This document shows positions 1 through 7,895 of a stretch of 64,000 nt of DNA, one piece after another. Under the pieces are notes generated by a model. It was not told where the DNA came from. It searched no databases and was given only the letters and a program-made list of their open reading frames with translations. The stretch's first letter is position 1. Each line of letters opens with the position of its first letter. Made by a program: the position numbers and the translations under genes. The stretch comes from SG8-41 sp036555615 (lineage in GTDB: Bacteria; Pseudomonadota; Gammaproteobacteria; Burkholderiales; SG8-41). The stretch lies in contig DATBKZ010000086.1 in assembly GCA_036555615.1 (NCBI GenBank), forward strand, positions 15,358-79,357, given 5' to 3'.

Positions 1-341
1 CGACGGCCCCGAGCCGCGCCTTCTATTGGGTCAACGACCGGGATCCGGAGCTCGCGAGTCGGCTTGCGCGCGCCCTCTACCACGCCTATTTCGCGGAGGA
101 CCGCGATATTTCCAGCTCCGAGGTGACGCTGGAGGTCGCGGCGCAGCTGGGGATCGACCGGGGCGAGCTCGGGCGGGCGCTCAACGACCCCGCGGTCAAG
201 GACCGGCTGCGCGTCGAAGTGGATGCAGCGATCGCGCGCGGCGTGTTCGGATCCCCCTACATCGTGGTCGACGGCGAACCGTTCTGGGGCTCGGACCGGC
301 TCGACCAGGTCGAGAAGTGGCTGGAAACCGGCGGATGGTGA
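1..341 (+). CDS. DsbA/HCCA-isomerase-family thioredoxin-fold protein, C-terminal part
   Basis: The gene enters from the left edge, so only about 112 C-terminal residues are visible (frame 3, stop at 339-341). The visible part has the all-helical insert of the DsbA/kappa-GST family followed by a GSPYIVVDGEPFWG segment, the cis-proline loop and last strand typical of 2-hydroxychromene-2-carboxylate isomerases. The N-terminal active-site region (Ser or CxxC) is outside the window, so isomerase and disulfide-oxidoreductase roles cannot be separated. The stop is followed after 1 nt by the macrodomain gene, suggesting co-transcription. Confidence 0.8.
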   Translation, partial: TAPSRAFYWVNDRDPELASRLARALYHAYFAEDRDISSSEVTLEVAAQLGIDRGELGRALNDPAVKDRLRVEVDAAIARGVFGSPYIVVDGEPFWGSDRLDQVEKWLETGGW

Positions 342-342
342 C

Positions 343-852
343 ATGATGAGGAGGCTCGAAGCGCGGCAGGCCAATATCGTCACGCTTGCAGTGGACGCGA
401 TCGTCAACGCCGCGAACACGACGTTGCTGGGCGGCGGAGGCGTCGACGGCGCGATCCACCGCGCCGCCGGCCCGCAACTGCAGGAAGAGTGCCGCAAGCT
501 TGGGGGCTGCCCCACCGGACAGGCGAAGATCACGCAAGGCTACAAGCTCCCCGCGAAGCACGTCATCCACACGGTGGGGCCGGTGTGGAGCGGGGGCAGC
601 CGCGGCGAGCCGGAACTGCTCGCCTCGTGCTATCGCGAGAGCCTGAAGCTCGCGGCGGCGAACAAGCTGAAACGCATCGCCTTTCCCGCGATCAGTTGCG
701 GCGCCTACGGCTACCCCCTCGAGGAGGCAGTAACGATCGCTGTTCGCGAGTGCAGCGATTTTGCCGCCAGGAACCCGCTGCCGGAAACGATCGTCTTCGC
801 TTGCCTCGACGCGGCGACGCTCGCCGCCTACGAAGCCGAGCTGGCGCGCTGA
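343..852 (+). CDS. Macrodomain protein, probable O-acetyl-ADP-ribose deacetylase
   Basis: This 169-residue protein is a single macrodomain, the usual length for YmdB-type bacterial proteins. The ADP-ribose-binding signature is intact near the N-terminus: VDAIVNAANTTLLGGGGVDG followed by AIHRAAG. A GYKLPAKHVIHTVGP segment and a FPAISCGAYGYPLEEA loop match the distal and phosphate loops. Family members hydrolyse O-acetyl-ADP-ribose or remove mono-ADP-ribose from proteins in the cytoplasm. ATG 343 is chosen because it lies 1 nt after the upstream stop and directly before the first strand; ATG 346 is an alternative. The next gene starts 1 nt after its stop. Confidence 0.9.
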   Translation: MMRRLEARQANIVTLAVDAIVNAANTTLLGGGGVDGAIHRAAGPQLQEECRKLGGCPTGQAKITQGYKLPAKHVIHTVGPVWSGGSRGEPELLASCYRESLKLAAANKLKRIAFPAISCGAYGYPLEEAVTIAVRECSDFAARNPLPETIVFACLDAATLAAYEAELAR

Positions 853-853
853 G

Positions 854-2461
854 ATGGCCGTTCTCAAGTCCAAGCTGAAAACCTCGTCCGCGGAATTCAA
901 GGCTGCGGCGGAAGCGATGCGCGGTCACGTCGCGGAGCTGAACGAACGGCTCGCGCGGGTGCGGCGCGGCGGCGGCGACGCCGCGAAGAAGCGGCACCTG
1001 GGCCGGGGCAAGCTGCTCCCGCGCGAGCGAGTGGCGGCGCTCCTCGACCCGGGCGCGCCGTTCCTCGAGCTCTCGCCGCTCGCGGCGTGGGAGGTCTACC
1101 CCGAGGAGGTGCCCGCCGCCGGCCTCATCACCGGCATCGGGCAGGTGAGCGGGCAGCGCTGCGTGATCGTCGCCAACGACGCCACCGTGAAGGGTGGCAC
1201 CTACTATCCACTCACGGTGAAGAAGCACCTGCGCGCCCAGGAGATCGCGCTCGAGAACCGGCTGCCATGCATCTATCTCGTCGATTCCGGGGGCGCGCAC
1301 CTGCCGAGCCAGGACGAGGTGTTTCCCGACCGCGACCACTTCGGGCGCATCTTCTACAACCAGGCGAACCTTTCGGCCGCCGGCATTGCCCAGATCGCGG
1401 TCGTCATGGGCTCGTGCACGGCGGGAGGGGCGTACGTCCCGGCGATGTCGGACGAGGCGATCATCGTCAAGGACCAGGGCACGATCTTTCTCGCGGGCCC
1501 GCCGCTGGTGAAGGCCGCCACCGCGGAAGTCGTGACGGCGGAAGAGCTGGGCGGGGCCGACGTCCATACGCGCATCTCCGGGGTGGCCGACCACCTCGCC
1601 GAGGACGACCGCCACGCGCTCGAGCTTGCGCGCCGCGCCGTGGCCAATCTGAACCGGGCCGCGCCGGCGCCCGCCGCATCCCGGGAGTCAAGGCCGCCAC
1701 TCTACGACCCGGAGGAGCTCTACGGGGTCGTGCCCTCGAGCCCGCGCGCGCCGTTCGACGCGCGCGAGATCCTCGCGCGCGTGGTCGATGCCGGCGAGCT
1801 CGACGAGTTCAAGGCGCGCTACGGCCCGACGCTCGTGACCGGCTTCGCGCACATCGAGGGCCGCCTCGTTGCTATCCTCGCCAACAACGGCATCCTGTTT
1901 TCCGAGTCCGCGCTGAAGGGCACGCACTTCATCGAGCTTGCGTGCCAGCGCGGCATTCCGCTGGTGTTCCTGCAGAACATCACCGGCTTCATGGTCGGAA
2001 AGAAGGCCGAGCACGGGGGCATCGCGAAGGACGGCGCCAAGCTGGTGACCGCGGTCGCGTGCGCGCGCGTGCCCAAGCTCACGCTCATCGTCGGCGGCAG
2101 CTTCGGCGCCGGCAATTACGGCATGTGCGGGCGCGCCTATGCACCGCGCTTCCTGTGGACCTGGCCCAGCGCCCGGATTTCGGTCATGGGCGGCGAGCAA
2201 GCGGCCGGCGTGCTGGCGCAGGTGAGGCGCGAGGCGCTGGAGAAAGCGGGCCAGGAATGGAGCAGGAAGGAGGAAGACGCGTTCAAGGCGCCGATCATCG
2301 AGCAGTACGCACGCCAGTCGAGCGCTTACTACGCCACCTCCCGGCTGTGGGACGACGGCATCATCGACCCGAAGGAGACGCGCGCGACGCTCGCACTCGG
2401 CATTTCCGCCGCCCTGAATGCCCCGATCGAGGAGACGCGTTTCGGCGTCTTCAGAATGTGA
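854..2461 (+). CDS. mccB: Methylcrotonoyl-CoA carboxylase carboxyltransferase (beta) subunit
   Basis: A 535-residue acyl-CoA carboxyltransferase, exactly the usual size of MccB/LiuB. It transfers CO2 from carboxybiotin to 3-methylcrotonyl-CoA in leucine/isovalerate breakdown. Two crotonase-like halves are visible: the N-terminal part with YLVDSGGAHLPSQDEVFPD and MGSCTAGGAYVPAM, and the C-terminal part with FLQNITGFMVGKKAEHGGI and GGSFGAGNYGMCGRAY, all typical of MCC rather than propionyl-CoA carboxylase. The enzyme needs a biotin-carrying alpha subunit, which is not encoded in this cluster. A geranyl-CoA substrate cannot be excluded. ATG 854 is favoured by the 1-nt spacing to the macrodomain stop. 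Confidence 0.93.
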   Translation: MAVLKSKLKTSSAEFKAAAEAMRGHVAELNERLARVRRGGGDAAKKRHLGRGKLLPRERVAALLDPGAPFLELSPLAAWEVYPEEVPAAGLITGIGQVSGQRCVIVANDATVKGGTYYPLTVKKHLRAQEIALENRLPCIYLVDSGGAHLPSQDEVFPDRDHFGRIFYNQANLSAAGIAQIAVVMGSCTAGGAYVPAMSDEAIIVKDQGTIFLAGPPLVKAATAEVVTAEELGGADVHTRISGVADHLAEDDRHALELARRAVANLNRAAPAPAASRESRPPLYDPEELYGVVPSSPRAPFDAREILARVVDAGELDEFKARYGPTLVTGFAHIEGRLVAILANNGILFSESALKGTHFIELACQRGIPLVFLQNITGFMVGKKAEHGGIAKDGAKLVTAVACARVPKLTLIVGGSFGAGNYGMCGRAYAPRFLWTWPSARISVMGGEQAAGVLAQVRREALEKAGQEWSRKEEDAFKAPIIEQYARQSSAYYATSRLWDDGIIDPKETRATLALGISAALNAPIEETRFGVFRM

Positions 2462-2501
2462 GGCGCCGCTATAATGTGCGGCTTGCGAGGGCTGAACGGC
2501 G

Positions 2502-3317
2502 ATGAGCGAAAAGATCCTTTCCCAGGTCGACGCCGACGGAACCGCGACGGTGACGCTCAACCGGCCGGAGGTGCACAACGCGTTCGATCCCGCAATGGTC
2601 GATGCGCTCAGCGCGACGCTCACCAGGCTCGAATCCACGCCCACGGTGCGCGCGGTCGTCATAACCGGCGCCGGGAGGAACTTCTGCGCCGGCGCGGACA
2701 TCGAGCACATGAAGCGCAGCGCCCGGTTCTCGCGCGAGCAGAACCTGGAGAATGCGCGCGCGACGGCGATGATGCTGCATGTGCTCCACACGCTGGAGAA
2801 GCCGACGATCGCCTGCGTGCGCGGCGCAGCGCGCGGAGGCGGCGTGGGCCTTGTCGCGGCGTGCGACATTGCGATCGCGGAGCGCAGCGCGACGTTCCGC
2901 CTGTCGGAAGTGAAGCTCGGCATCGTCCCGGCCATGATCAGCGCGTACGTGATCGCGGCGATGGGGCGGCGCCACGCCCACCGCTATATGCTCACGGGCG
3001 AGGAATTCGACTCGGCCGAGGCCCGTCGCATCGGGCTCGTGCACGAGATTTGCGATGAGCCCGAGCTGACGGCCGTCGTCGGGCGCGTGCTGGCGCATCT
3101 GCGGTCGAGCGGCCCCCATGCCGTGGTCGCGATCAAGAAGCTGATTCCGGAGGTCGCAGGCCGCCGCATCGACGAGAGCCTGGCCGAGATGACCGCGCAG
3201 CGCATCGCGGAAATTCGCACCACGGCGGAGGCCCAGGAAGGCCTCACCGCGTTCCTCGAGAAGCGCAAAGCGTCCTGGGCTGCTCCCGAGCAGGGCGCGA
3301 AAGAATCCGGAACATGA
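2502..3317 (+). CDS. liuC: Enoyl-CoA hydratase family, probable methylglutaconyl-CoA hydratase
   Basis: A 271-residue crotonase-fold protein. The oxyanion-hole segments are ITGAGRNFCAGADIEHM and CVRGAARGGGVGLVAACDIA. The segment FRLSEVKLGIVPAMISAYV is the version found in methylglutaconyl-CoA hydratases (LiuC/GnyH), which make HMG-CoA from 3-methylglutaconyl-CoA. The position between an MCC beta subunit (40 nt upstream) and HMG-CoA lyase (35 nt downstream) fits this role well. ATG 2502 gives the standard N-terminus. Confidence 0.88.
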   Translation: MSEKILSQVDADGTATVTLNRPEVHNAFDPAMVDALSATLTRLESTPTVRAVVITGAGRNFCAGADIEHMKRSARFSREQNLENARATAMMLHVLHTLEKPTIACVRGAARGGGVGLVAACDIAIAERSATFRLSEVKLGIVPAMISAYVIAAMGRRHAHRYMLTGEEFDSAEARRIGLVHEICDEPELTAVVGRVLAHLRSSGPHAVVAIKKLIPEVAGRRIDESLAEMTAQRIAEIRTTAEAQEGLTAFLEKRKASWAAPEQGAKESGT

Positions 3318-3352
3318 CCGCCGATCACGGCCGCCTCGCCACGCAGGCATGA

Positions 3353-4279
3353 ATGGCTGAATCGACCATGGGCATTCCCCGAAAGGTGAAGCTGGTCGAG
3401 GTCGGGCCGCGCGACGGCCTGCAGAACGAGCCGACCTCGGTCACGACCGCGGTCAAGGTCGAGTTGATCCACCGCCTGCAGGACGCCGGGCTGCCCGTCA
3501 TCGAGGCAACCGCGTTCGTCTCCCCCAAGTGGGTGCCGCAGATGGCCGACAACGCCCAGGTGATGGCGGCGATCCGCCGCAAGCCGGGCGTCTCCTACCC
3601 CGTCCTGGTACCGAACCGCAAGGGACTCGATACCGCGCTCGCCGCCGGCGCGCAGGAAGTGGTCGTGTTCGGCGCCGCGACCGAAACCTTCTCGCGCAAG
3701 AACACGAATTGCTCGATCGCGGAAGGTCTCGCGCGTTTCTCCGAGGTGTGCCGCGAAGCGCTGGCGCAGGGGGTGAAGGTGCGCGGGGACATCTCCGTGT
3801 GCCTCGGCTGCCCCTACGAGGGAGAAGTCAAGCCGGAAGCCGTGGTGCGCGTCGCCCGCGAACTCGACGCGATGGGCTGCTACGAGATCACGGTCGCCGA
3901 CACCATCGGCACCGGCACGCCGGGCCGGACCCGCGCCGCGCTGGAAGCGGTGATGAAACACATTCCCGCCAGCCGCATTGCCGGGCATTTCCATGACACC
4001 TACGGGCAGGCGGTCGCCAACGTCTATGCCGCGCTCGAGTGCGGGGTGGCCACCTTCGACTCCTCGGTCGCGGGATTGGGCGGCTGCCCGTACGCCAGGG
4101 GCGCAACCGGCAACGTCGCCACCGAAGACGTGCTCTATCTGCTGGACGGCCTCGGCATCGAGACCGGCGTGGACATCGGCAAGCTCATCGCGGCCGGCGA
4201 ATATATCTGCGGCGTGCTCGGCCGGCCGACCCACTCCAAGGCCGCGCGCGCGCTGGCGGCCAAGCGTCAGGCCGCCTGA
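3353..4279 (+). CDS. mvaB: Hydroxymethylglutaryl-CoA lyase
   Basis: A 308-residue TIM-barrel lyase of the HMGL-like family that cleaves HMG-CoA to acetoacetate and acetyl-CoA, the last step of leucine degradation. The N-terminal VEVGPRDGLQNEP segment carries the metal-binding Asp and the catalytic Arg. GHFHDTYGQAVAN supplies the metal-binding histidines, and SVAGLGGCPYARGATGN contains the signature catalytic Cys. Translation could start at ATG 3353 or at ATG 3368 (MGIPRKVKL). It ends the catabolic run that begins with mccB. Confidence 0.95.
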   Translation: MAESTMGIPRKVKLVEVGPRDGLQNEPTSVTTAVKVELIHRLQDAGLPVIEATAFVSPKWVPQMADNAQVMAAIRRKPGVSYPVLVPNRKGLDTALAAGAQEVVVFGAATETFSRKNTNCSIAEGLARFSEVCREALAQGVKVRGDISVCLGCPYEGEVKPEAVVRVARELDAMGCYEITVADTIGTGTPGRTRAALEAVMKHIPASRIAGHFHDTYGQAVANVYAALECGVATFDSSVAGLGGCPYARGATGNVATEDVLYLLDGLGIETGVDIGKLIAAGEYICGVLGRPTHSKAARALAAKRQAA

Positions 4280-4307
4280 GGGATGAGGGGTGAGCCGGGG
4301 TTTCGAA

Positions 4308-4327
4308 GAATGTGCCTGCGCACATTC
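4308..4327 (+). repeat. Hairpin downstream of HMG-CoA lyase
   Basis: A perfect 8-bp inverted repeat (GAATGTGC / GCACATTC, loop CTGC) lies about 28 nt after the lyase stop. There is no U-tract after it, so it is a weak candidate for an intrinsic terminator or an mRNA 3' stabiliser. Degenerate GAGGGATGAG-type tandem text lies on both sides (4278-4294 and 4372-4387). Confidence 0.4.
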
Positions 4328-4428
4328 CAGCCGGCGAACGCCCGACGCGATGCAGCGCGGCGGGACGGTAAAGGGATGAGGGATGAAATTAACGGCGTCA
4401 CTTTCCAACGGCCCATGGGGAATCATCC

Positions 4429-4983
4429 ATGCCACTGAGTAGCCCCGATCCTCGAAAATTGATGCACACCCGCGCCATCGAATGCTGCGGCTACGAGCGT
4501 GAAGACGGGATGTGGGACATCGAGGCGCACCTCACCGACACCAAGACGACCCCGCACACGCGCCGCGAGGGGGGCCGCGAGCGCCTTCCGGGCGAGCCGG
4601 TGCACGACATGTGGATCCGCGTAACCATCGACCTCGACATGAAGATCCACGAGGTCGAGGCGCAAACCGACGAGGGACCGTACTCGATCTGCGGCAACAT
4701 CACGCCCAACTTCAGGGCGCTGGCGGGGCTCACCATCGGGCCCGGCTGGCGCAAGAGCATCGCCGAGCGCGTCGGCGGGGTGAAGGGATGCACGCACCTC
4801 GTGGAGCTGCTGGGTCCGCTCGGCACCACCGCGTTCCAGGCGACGAACCGGGCGCGCCTGGCGCGGGCTGCGAGCAAGCCGTCCACGCGCAAGCCCTACC
4901 AGGTCAACTCCTGCCACGTCTACAAGGACGACTCCCCCGCGGTGCTGGAGCGCTGGCCGCAGTTCTATACCGGCCCGCGCTGA
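4429..4983 (+). CDS. DUF2889 family protein
   Basis: A 184-residue soluble protein matching my recollection of the DUF2889 family: an early RAIECCGYEREDGMWDIEAH segment, an RVTIDLDMKIHEVEA strand pair, a GWRKSIAERVGGVKGCTHL centre and a C-terminal NSCHVYKDDSPAVLERWPQF. Conserved Cys and His in GCTHL and NSCHVY could bind metal or take part in catalysis, but the family has no established function. It has its own spacing (149 nt) after HMG-CoA lyase and same-strand orientation, so linkage to leucine catabolism is only positional. Confidence 0.8.
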   Translation: MPLSSPDPRKLMHTRAIECCGYEREDGMWDIEAHLTDTKTTPHTRREGGRERLPGEPVHDMWIRVTIDLDMKIHEVEAQTDEGPYSICGNITPNFRALAGLTIGPGWRKSIAERVGGVKGCTHLVELLGPLGTTAFQATNRARLARAASKPSTRKPYQVNSCHVYKDDSPAVLERWPQFYTGPR

Positions 4984-5171
4984 GGGCGGCGCCCGGCTGC
5001 GGCAGTGGCGCGCCGGGTCGATTCCGTCACGCCCGCCGGCGCGCCGGGGCGCCCGGATCGGCAATACTACCGTTGAGTCCGGGCAGACACGGTGTCATGA
5101 TATCCGCCGGTTCCGAGACGAGTTTCAGCCGGAGCCCGATGGATGCCGGTCAACAACAAGGGGGTACTGTC

Positions 5172-5405
5172 ATGAAGGTCGTGATCGCCGTAGTTGCATC
5201 GCTGCTGATTGCCGCACCAGCCCTGGCCCAGCGCAAGGATTGCAATGAGCTCAAGGCCGAGATCGACGAAAAGATCAGGAATAATGGCGTGAAGGAGTTC
5301 AGCACCACGATCGTTCCCAACGAAGAGGTCAAGGAAGGCATGGGCGCCGTAGTCGGCAGCTGCGACGGCGGCACCAAGAAGATCGTCTACAAGCGCGGCG
5401 GCTGA
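5172..5405 (+). CDS. DUF1161 small secreted protein
   Basis: A 77-residue protein with a clear Sec signal peptide (KVVIAVVASLLIAAPALAQ, cleavage after ALA). The mature part has a CNELKAEIDEKI helix, KEFSTTIVPNEEV and GAVVGSCDGGTKKIVYKR, the DUF1161 pattern with two conserved cysteines that probably form a periplasmic disulfide. The start at ATG 5172 is fixed by the signal peptide; a longer upstream reading in the same frame is not supported. Function unknown. Confidence 0.85.
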   Translation: MKVVIAVVASLLIAAPALAQRKDCNELKAEIDEKIRNNGVKEFSTTIVPNEEVKEGMGAVVGSCDGGTKKIVYKRGG

Positions 5406-5466
5406 GCCGCGCCACCGGCTCGCGGTTTGACGCCGGCGCGCAAGCGCGCGCCGGCGCGGGGATCCG

Positions 5467-5883
5467 TCACTCGATCATCCATTCGTGGCCGCACTTGCGG
5501 CAGCGCACCGCCAAGGCCGGCGGGCGCAAGCCGGTTCCCTTTCCCTCCCGCTCGCGGGGCGCGAGCAGTCCCGCCGGCTTCGCGTCGAGCAGTCCATACG
5601 CCCCGCACTTCACGCAGGTCGAGCGCTCGGCCGCGTGCATCGCAGTCTCGAGCGTAACCCGGTAGCGGGCGAGCGCCCAGATACAGACGGCACCGCCCGC
5701 GAACATCGCGGCGAGCCGCAGCACGGGCTCCCAGCCGGGCGCCCGCAAACTGAAGCCCTCCAGGCACGCCAGCACCATCAGCAGGCAGAGGATGCAGCTC
5801 ACCAGGTAGCAATGGCTCTCGAGGAGCTGCCGCTCGTACCAGCGGCGGAAGCCGATCTTGCGGATGCCCTCGGACAGTTCCAT
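5467..5883 (-). CDS. Small membrane protein with C-terminal zinc-ribbon-like cysteines
   Basis: A 138-residue protein I do not recognise. It has two hydrophobic segments (about residues 25-45, LVSCILCLLMVLACLEGF, and 55-72, LRLAAMFAGGAVCIWALA). The C-terminal domain carries two CxxC pairs (CVKCGAYGLLDAKP and CRKCGHEWMIE), suggesting a cytoplasmic zinc ribbon tethered to the membrane. It lies 110 nt beyond the end of the MFS gene on the same strand and could be the last gene of that transcript or independent. Confidence 0.6.
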   Translation of the reverse strand: MELSEGIRKIGFRRWYERQLLESHCYLVSCILCLLMVLACLEGFSLRAPGWEPVLRLAAMFAGGAVCIWALARYRVTLETAMHAAERSTCVKCGAYGLLDAKPAGLLAPREREGKGTGLRPPALAVRCRKCGHEWMIE

Positions 5884-5993
5884 ACAGCTGGCGCTCTAGC
5901 CCACCACTGCGATCCGGTCGAGTCTGGATTTATACGCGACTTCCCTGTTGCTGGATTGGACCATCGCGTTATTGCGGGGCACCCCCGGTCGAT

Positions 5994-7223
5994 TCAGCCG
6001 CGGCGCGCGTAGAGCAGCCGCGCGACCGGCGCGAGCACGCCGAAGATGCCGATGCTCGCAAACGCGAGCCCCCATGCAACGAGGCTGCGGTTGCCGCCCG
6101 CAAGATCGAGCACGACGCCGAAAACGAGCGGCGCGAGGCACGCCGAGCTGAATCCGAGGAACGAATAGACCGCCATGGTCGCGCCGCGCTCGTCGGCGGG
6201 TGCGGAGGCCACGGCGCCGGAGGTGAGCGCCGCCGAATCGCCCAGCATCAGGCCGTAGTGCAGGCACATGACGAGGAACACGACGAGCCACGGCAGCGCG
6301 GCGGTGTAGCCGAGCACGCACGCGACGAGGCCGGAGGCGGTCATGAACGTGAAGATCACGCGCGTGCGGCCGAAGCGGATCGCGAGCTCGTTGCCGGAGA
6401 TGCTCATGACCGGGCCCAGCATGTTGATCGTCGCGGCGAGCGTCGCCGCGCCGATCAGCATCGGTGCCTCCGCCGGCTGCAGCGACGCGGTGAAGACCAG
6501 GAACGCCACCATCCACGTGCGTTGTCCGAAGAGCTCGTAGTTGTGCGCCGCGTAGCCGAGAATGTAGGGCAGCGTCCGGCGGTTCCTCAGCACCGGTCGG
6601 AAGTCGAGCAGCGCGGGTGCGGGCAGCCCCGCCGGCCGGGTGCGGCCGCGCGGCATGCCGAGGCTGATCAACAGGGCCGCGCACAACGGGCCCGCCGCGC
6701 CCCAGGCGAACGCCCACTGCCAGCCGAATGCGGAGCCGATCAGCCCGCAGATGAAAATGGAGAGGCTCGAGCCGATGCCGAAGCTCGCGGTGTAGAAGCC
6801 GACCGAGCGCGCCTGCACCGGTCCTTCGAGCGGGTCCGCGAGCATCTTCAGCCCCGGCATGTAGCTGCCCCCGAGCCCGGCCCCGATCAGGAACTGGAAG
6901 AAGAGCGCGCTCCACAGCCCCCCCGCGAGCAGCATGAATGCGACCGAGCCGCCGAGGGCCAGGCAGCAGCCCAGCACGTAGACCCGGCGCGCGTCCATGC
7001 GGTCGGTCAGGCTGGTCAACACGGGCGTCGCCGCAACGTAGCCGGCGAAGTAGATGCCGCTGATGAGCCCGGCTTCGGCGTTCGACAGGCTCCATTCGCG
7101 CTGCAGGGCTGGCAGCAGCGTGGTGTATGCCGCGAAACCCGTCATGCTCAGGACTTCCGCTGCGCACATCAACAGCGTCAGCCGGACCGGCGCCGGCCGG
7201 GATGACATCGCGGGTCCGGTCAC
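5994..7223 (-). CDS. Major facilitator superfamily transporter
   Basis: A 409-residue integral membrane protein with about twelve hydrophobic helices. The loop 2-3 motif SLTDRMDARRVYVLG corresponds to MFS motif A, and GAGLGGSYMPGLKMLADP to the helix 4-5 region. It belongs to the small-molecule MFS group without closer assignment; uptake or export cannot be told from sequence. It starts 16 nt after the GDSL esterase stop and is the last closely spaced gene of the run that begins at 16942, so its substrate is probably a starting compound or product of that pathway (inference). Confidence 0.9.
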   Translation of the reverse strand: MTGPAMSSRPAPVRLTLLMCAAEVLSMTGFAAYTTLLPALQREWSLSNAEAGLISGIYFAGYVAATPVLTSLTDRMDARRVYVLGCCLALGGSVAFMLLAGGLWSALFFQFLIGAGLGGSYMPGLKMLADPLEGPVQARSVGFYTASFGIGSSLSIFICGLIGSAFGWQWAFAWGAAGPLCAALLISLGMPRGRTRPAGLPAPALLDFRPVLRNRRTLPYILGYAAHNYELFGQRTWMVAFLVFTASLQPAEAPMLIGAATLAATINMLGPVMSISGNELAIRFGRTRVIFTFMTASGLVACVLGYTAALPWLVVFLVMCLHYGLMLGDSAALTSGAVASAPADERGATMAVYSFLGFSSACLAPLVFGVVLDLAGGNRSLVAWGLAFASIGIFGVLAPVARLLYARRG

Positions 7224-7239
7224 GCGTCGCGCTCCCGGC

Positions 7240-7878
7240 TCAGATCGCGCCCGCCTGCTTCAGCAACTGCGCGATCGCTTCCGCCATGCGGCGGTAGCCC
7301 TTGGCATTGGGATGGATGGGATCGGCTTTCAGCTCGAGCTGGTGCATGACGTCGTTCAGGACCTTGCCTTCATAGGGAATCTGGAACTCCTTCGCCAGCT
7401 CGCCGTAGAACGCTGCCGCGCTGGTGAGGAGGGCAGGCTTCGGCACGCCCACCAGCACGACCGATATGCCTCGTCCCCTCAGGGTCATGATGATCCGGCG
7501 CAGATTGCTCCGGATCTGCGCCTCGTCCAGCCGGCGCAGCATGTCGTTGCCGCCCAGGCACACGATTACGAGAGCCGGCCGGTGCTCATCGATCACCTGC
7601 GGCAGGCGCGCAAGCCCTTGAGCGGTGACTTCCCCCGGCACCCCGGACCGCACCACCTTGCGGCCGATCAGCTTCCCCAGCACCATGGGGTAGCTTTCGG
7701 ATTCGGCCGCGCCTGTGCCGTAGGTCAGGCTGTCGCCAAAAGCGACGATCACCTCGTCCGGCGCGACCGCCGGGACGCGCGGCACCCGTTCCCCGCAGCC
7801 CTCCAGCAGGAACACGATCAGCAGCGCCGCGGCAGCCGCGCAAGTCGCGATTCGTGAAGCCGGGCGAGATCGAGCCAC
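7240..7878 (-). CDS. SGNH/GDSL-family arylesterase or lysophospholipase (TesA-like)
   Basis: About 212 residues from a GTG start. The SGNH blocks are complete: FGDSLTYGTGA (nucleophile Ser), GVPGEVTAQGL (block II Gly), LGGNDML (block III Asn) and DPIHPNAKGY (Asp-His). The N-terminus has a hydrophobic segment ending LLIVFLLEGCGE, a possible but atypical lipobox, so the enzyme is probably periplasmic. GTG 7878 is preferred because no in-frame ATG precedes the signal segment; the reading frame stays open far upstream into the neighbouring gene, but that part is antisense-type noise. It hydrolyses small esters or acyl-thioesters by family; the real substrate is unknown. Confidence 0.85.
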   Translation of the reverse strand: MARSRPASRIATCAAAAALLIVFLLEGCGERVPRVPAVAPDEVIVAFGDSLTYGTGAAESESYPMVLGKLIGRKVVRSGVPGEVTAQGLARLPQVIDEHRPALVIVCLGGNDMLRRLDEAQIRSNLRRIIMTLRGRGISVVLVGVPKPALLTSAAAFYGELAKEFQIPYEGKVLNDVMHQLELKADPIHPNAKGYRRMAEAIAQLLKQAGAI

Positions 7879-7895
7879 GATGCATCCGTCGCGGG

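Noticed and set aside
854..2461. Propionyl-CoA carboxylase beta subunit
   Set aside because: Length and internal motifs, and the neighbouring hydratase and HMG-CoA lyase, fit methylcrotonoyl-CoA carboxylase better.
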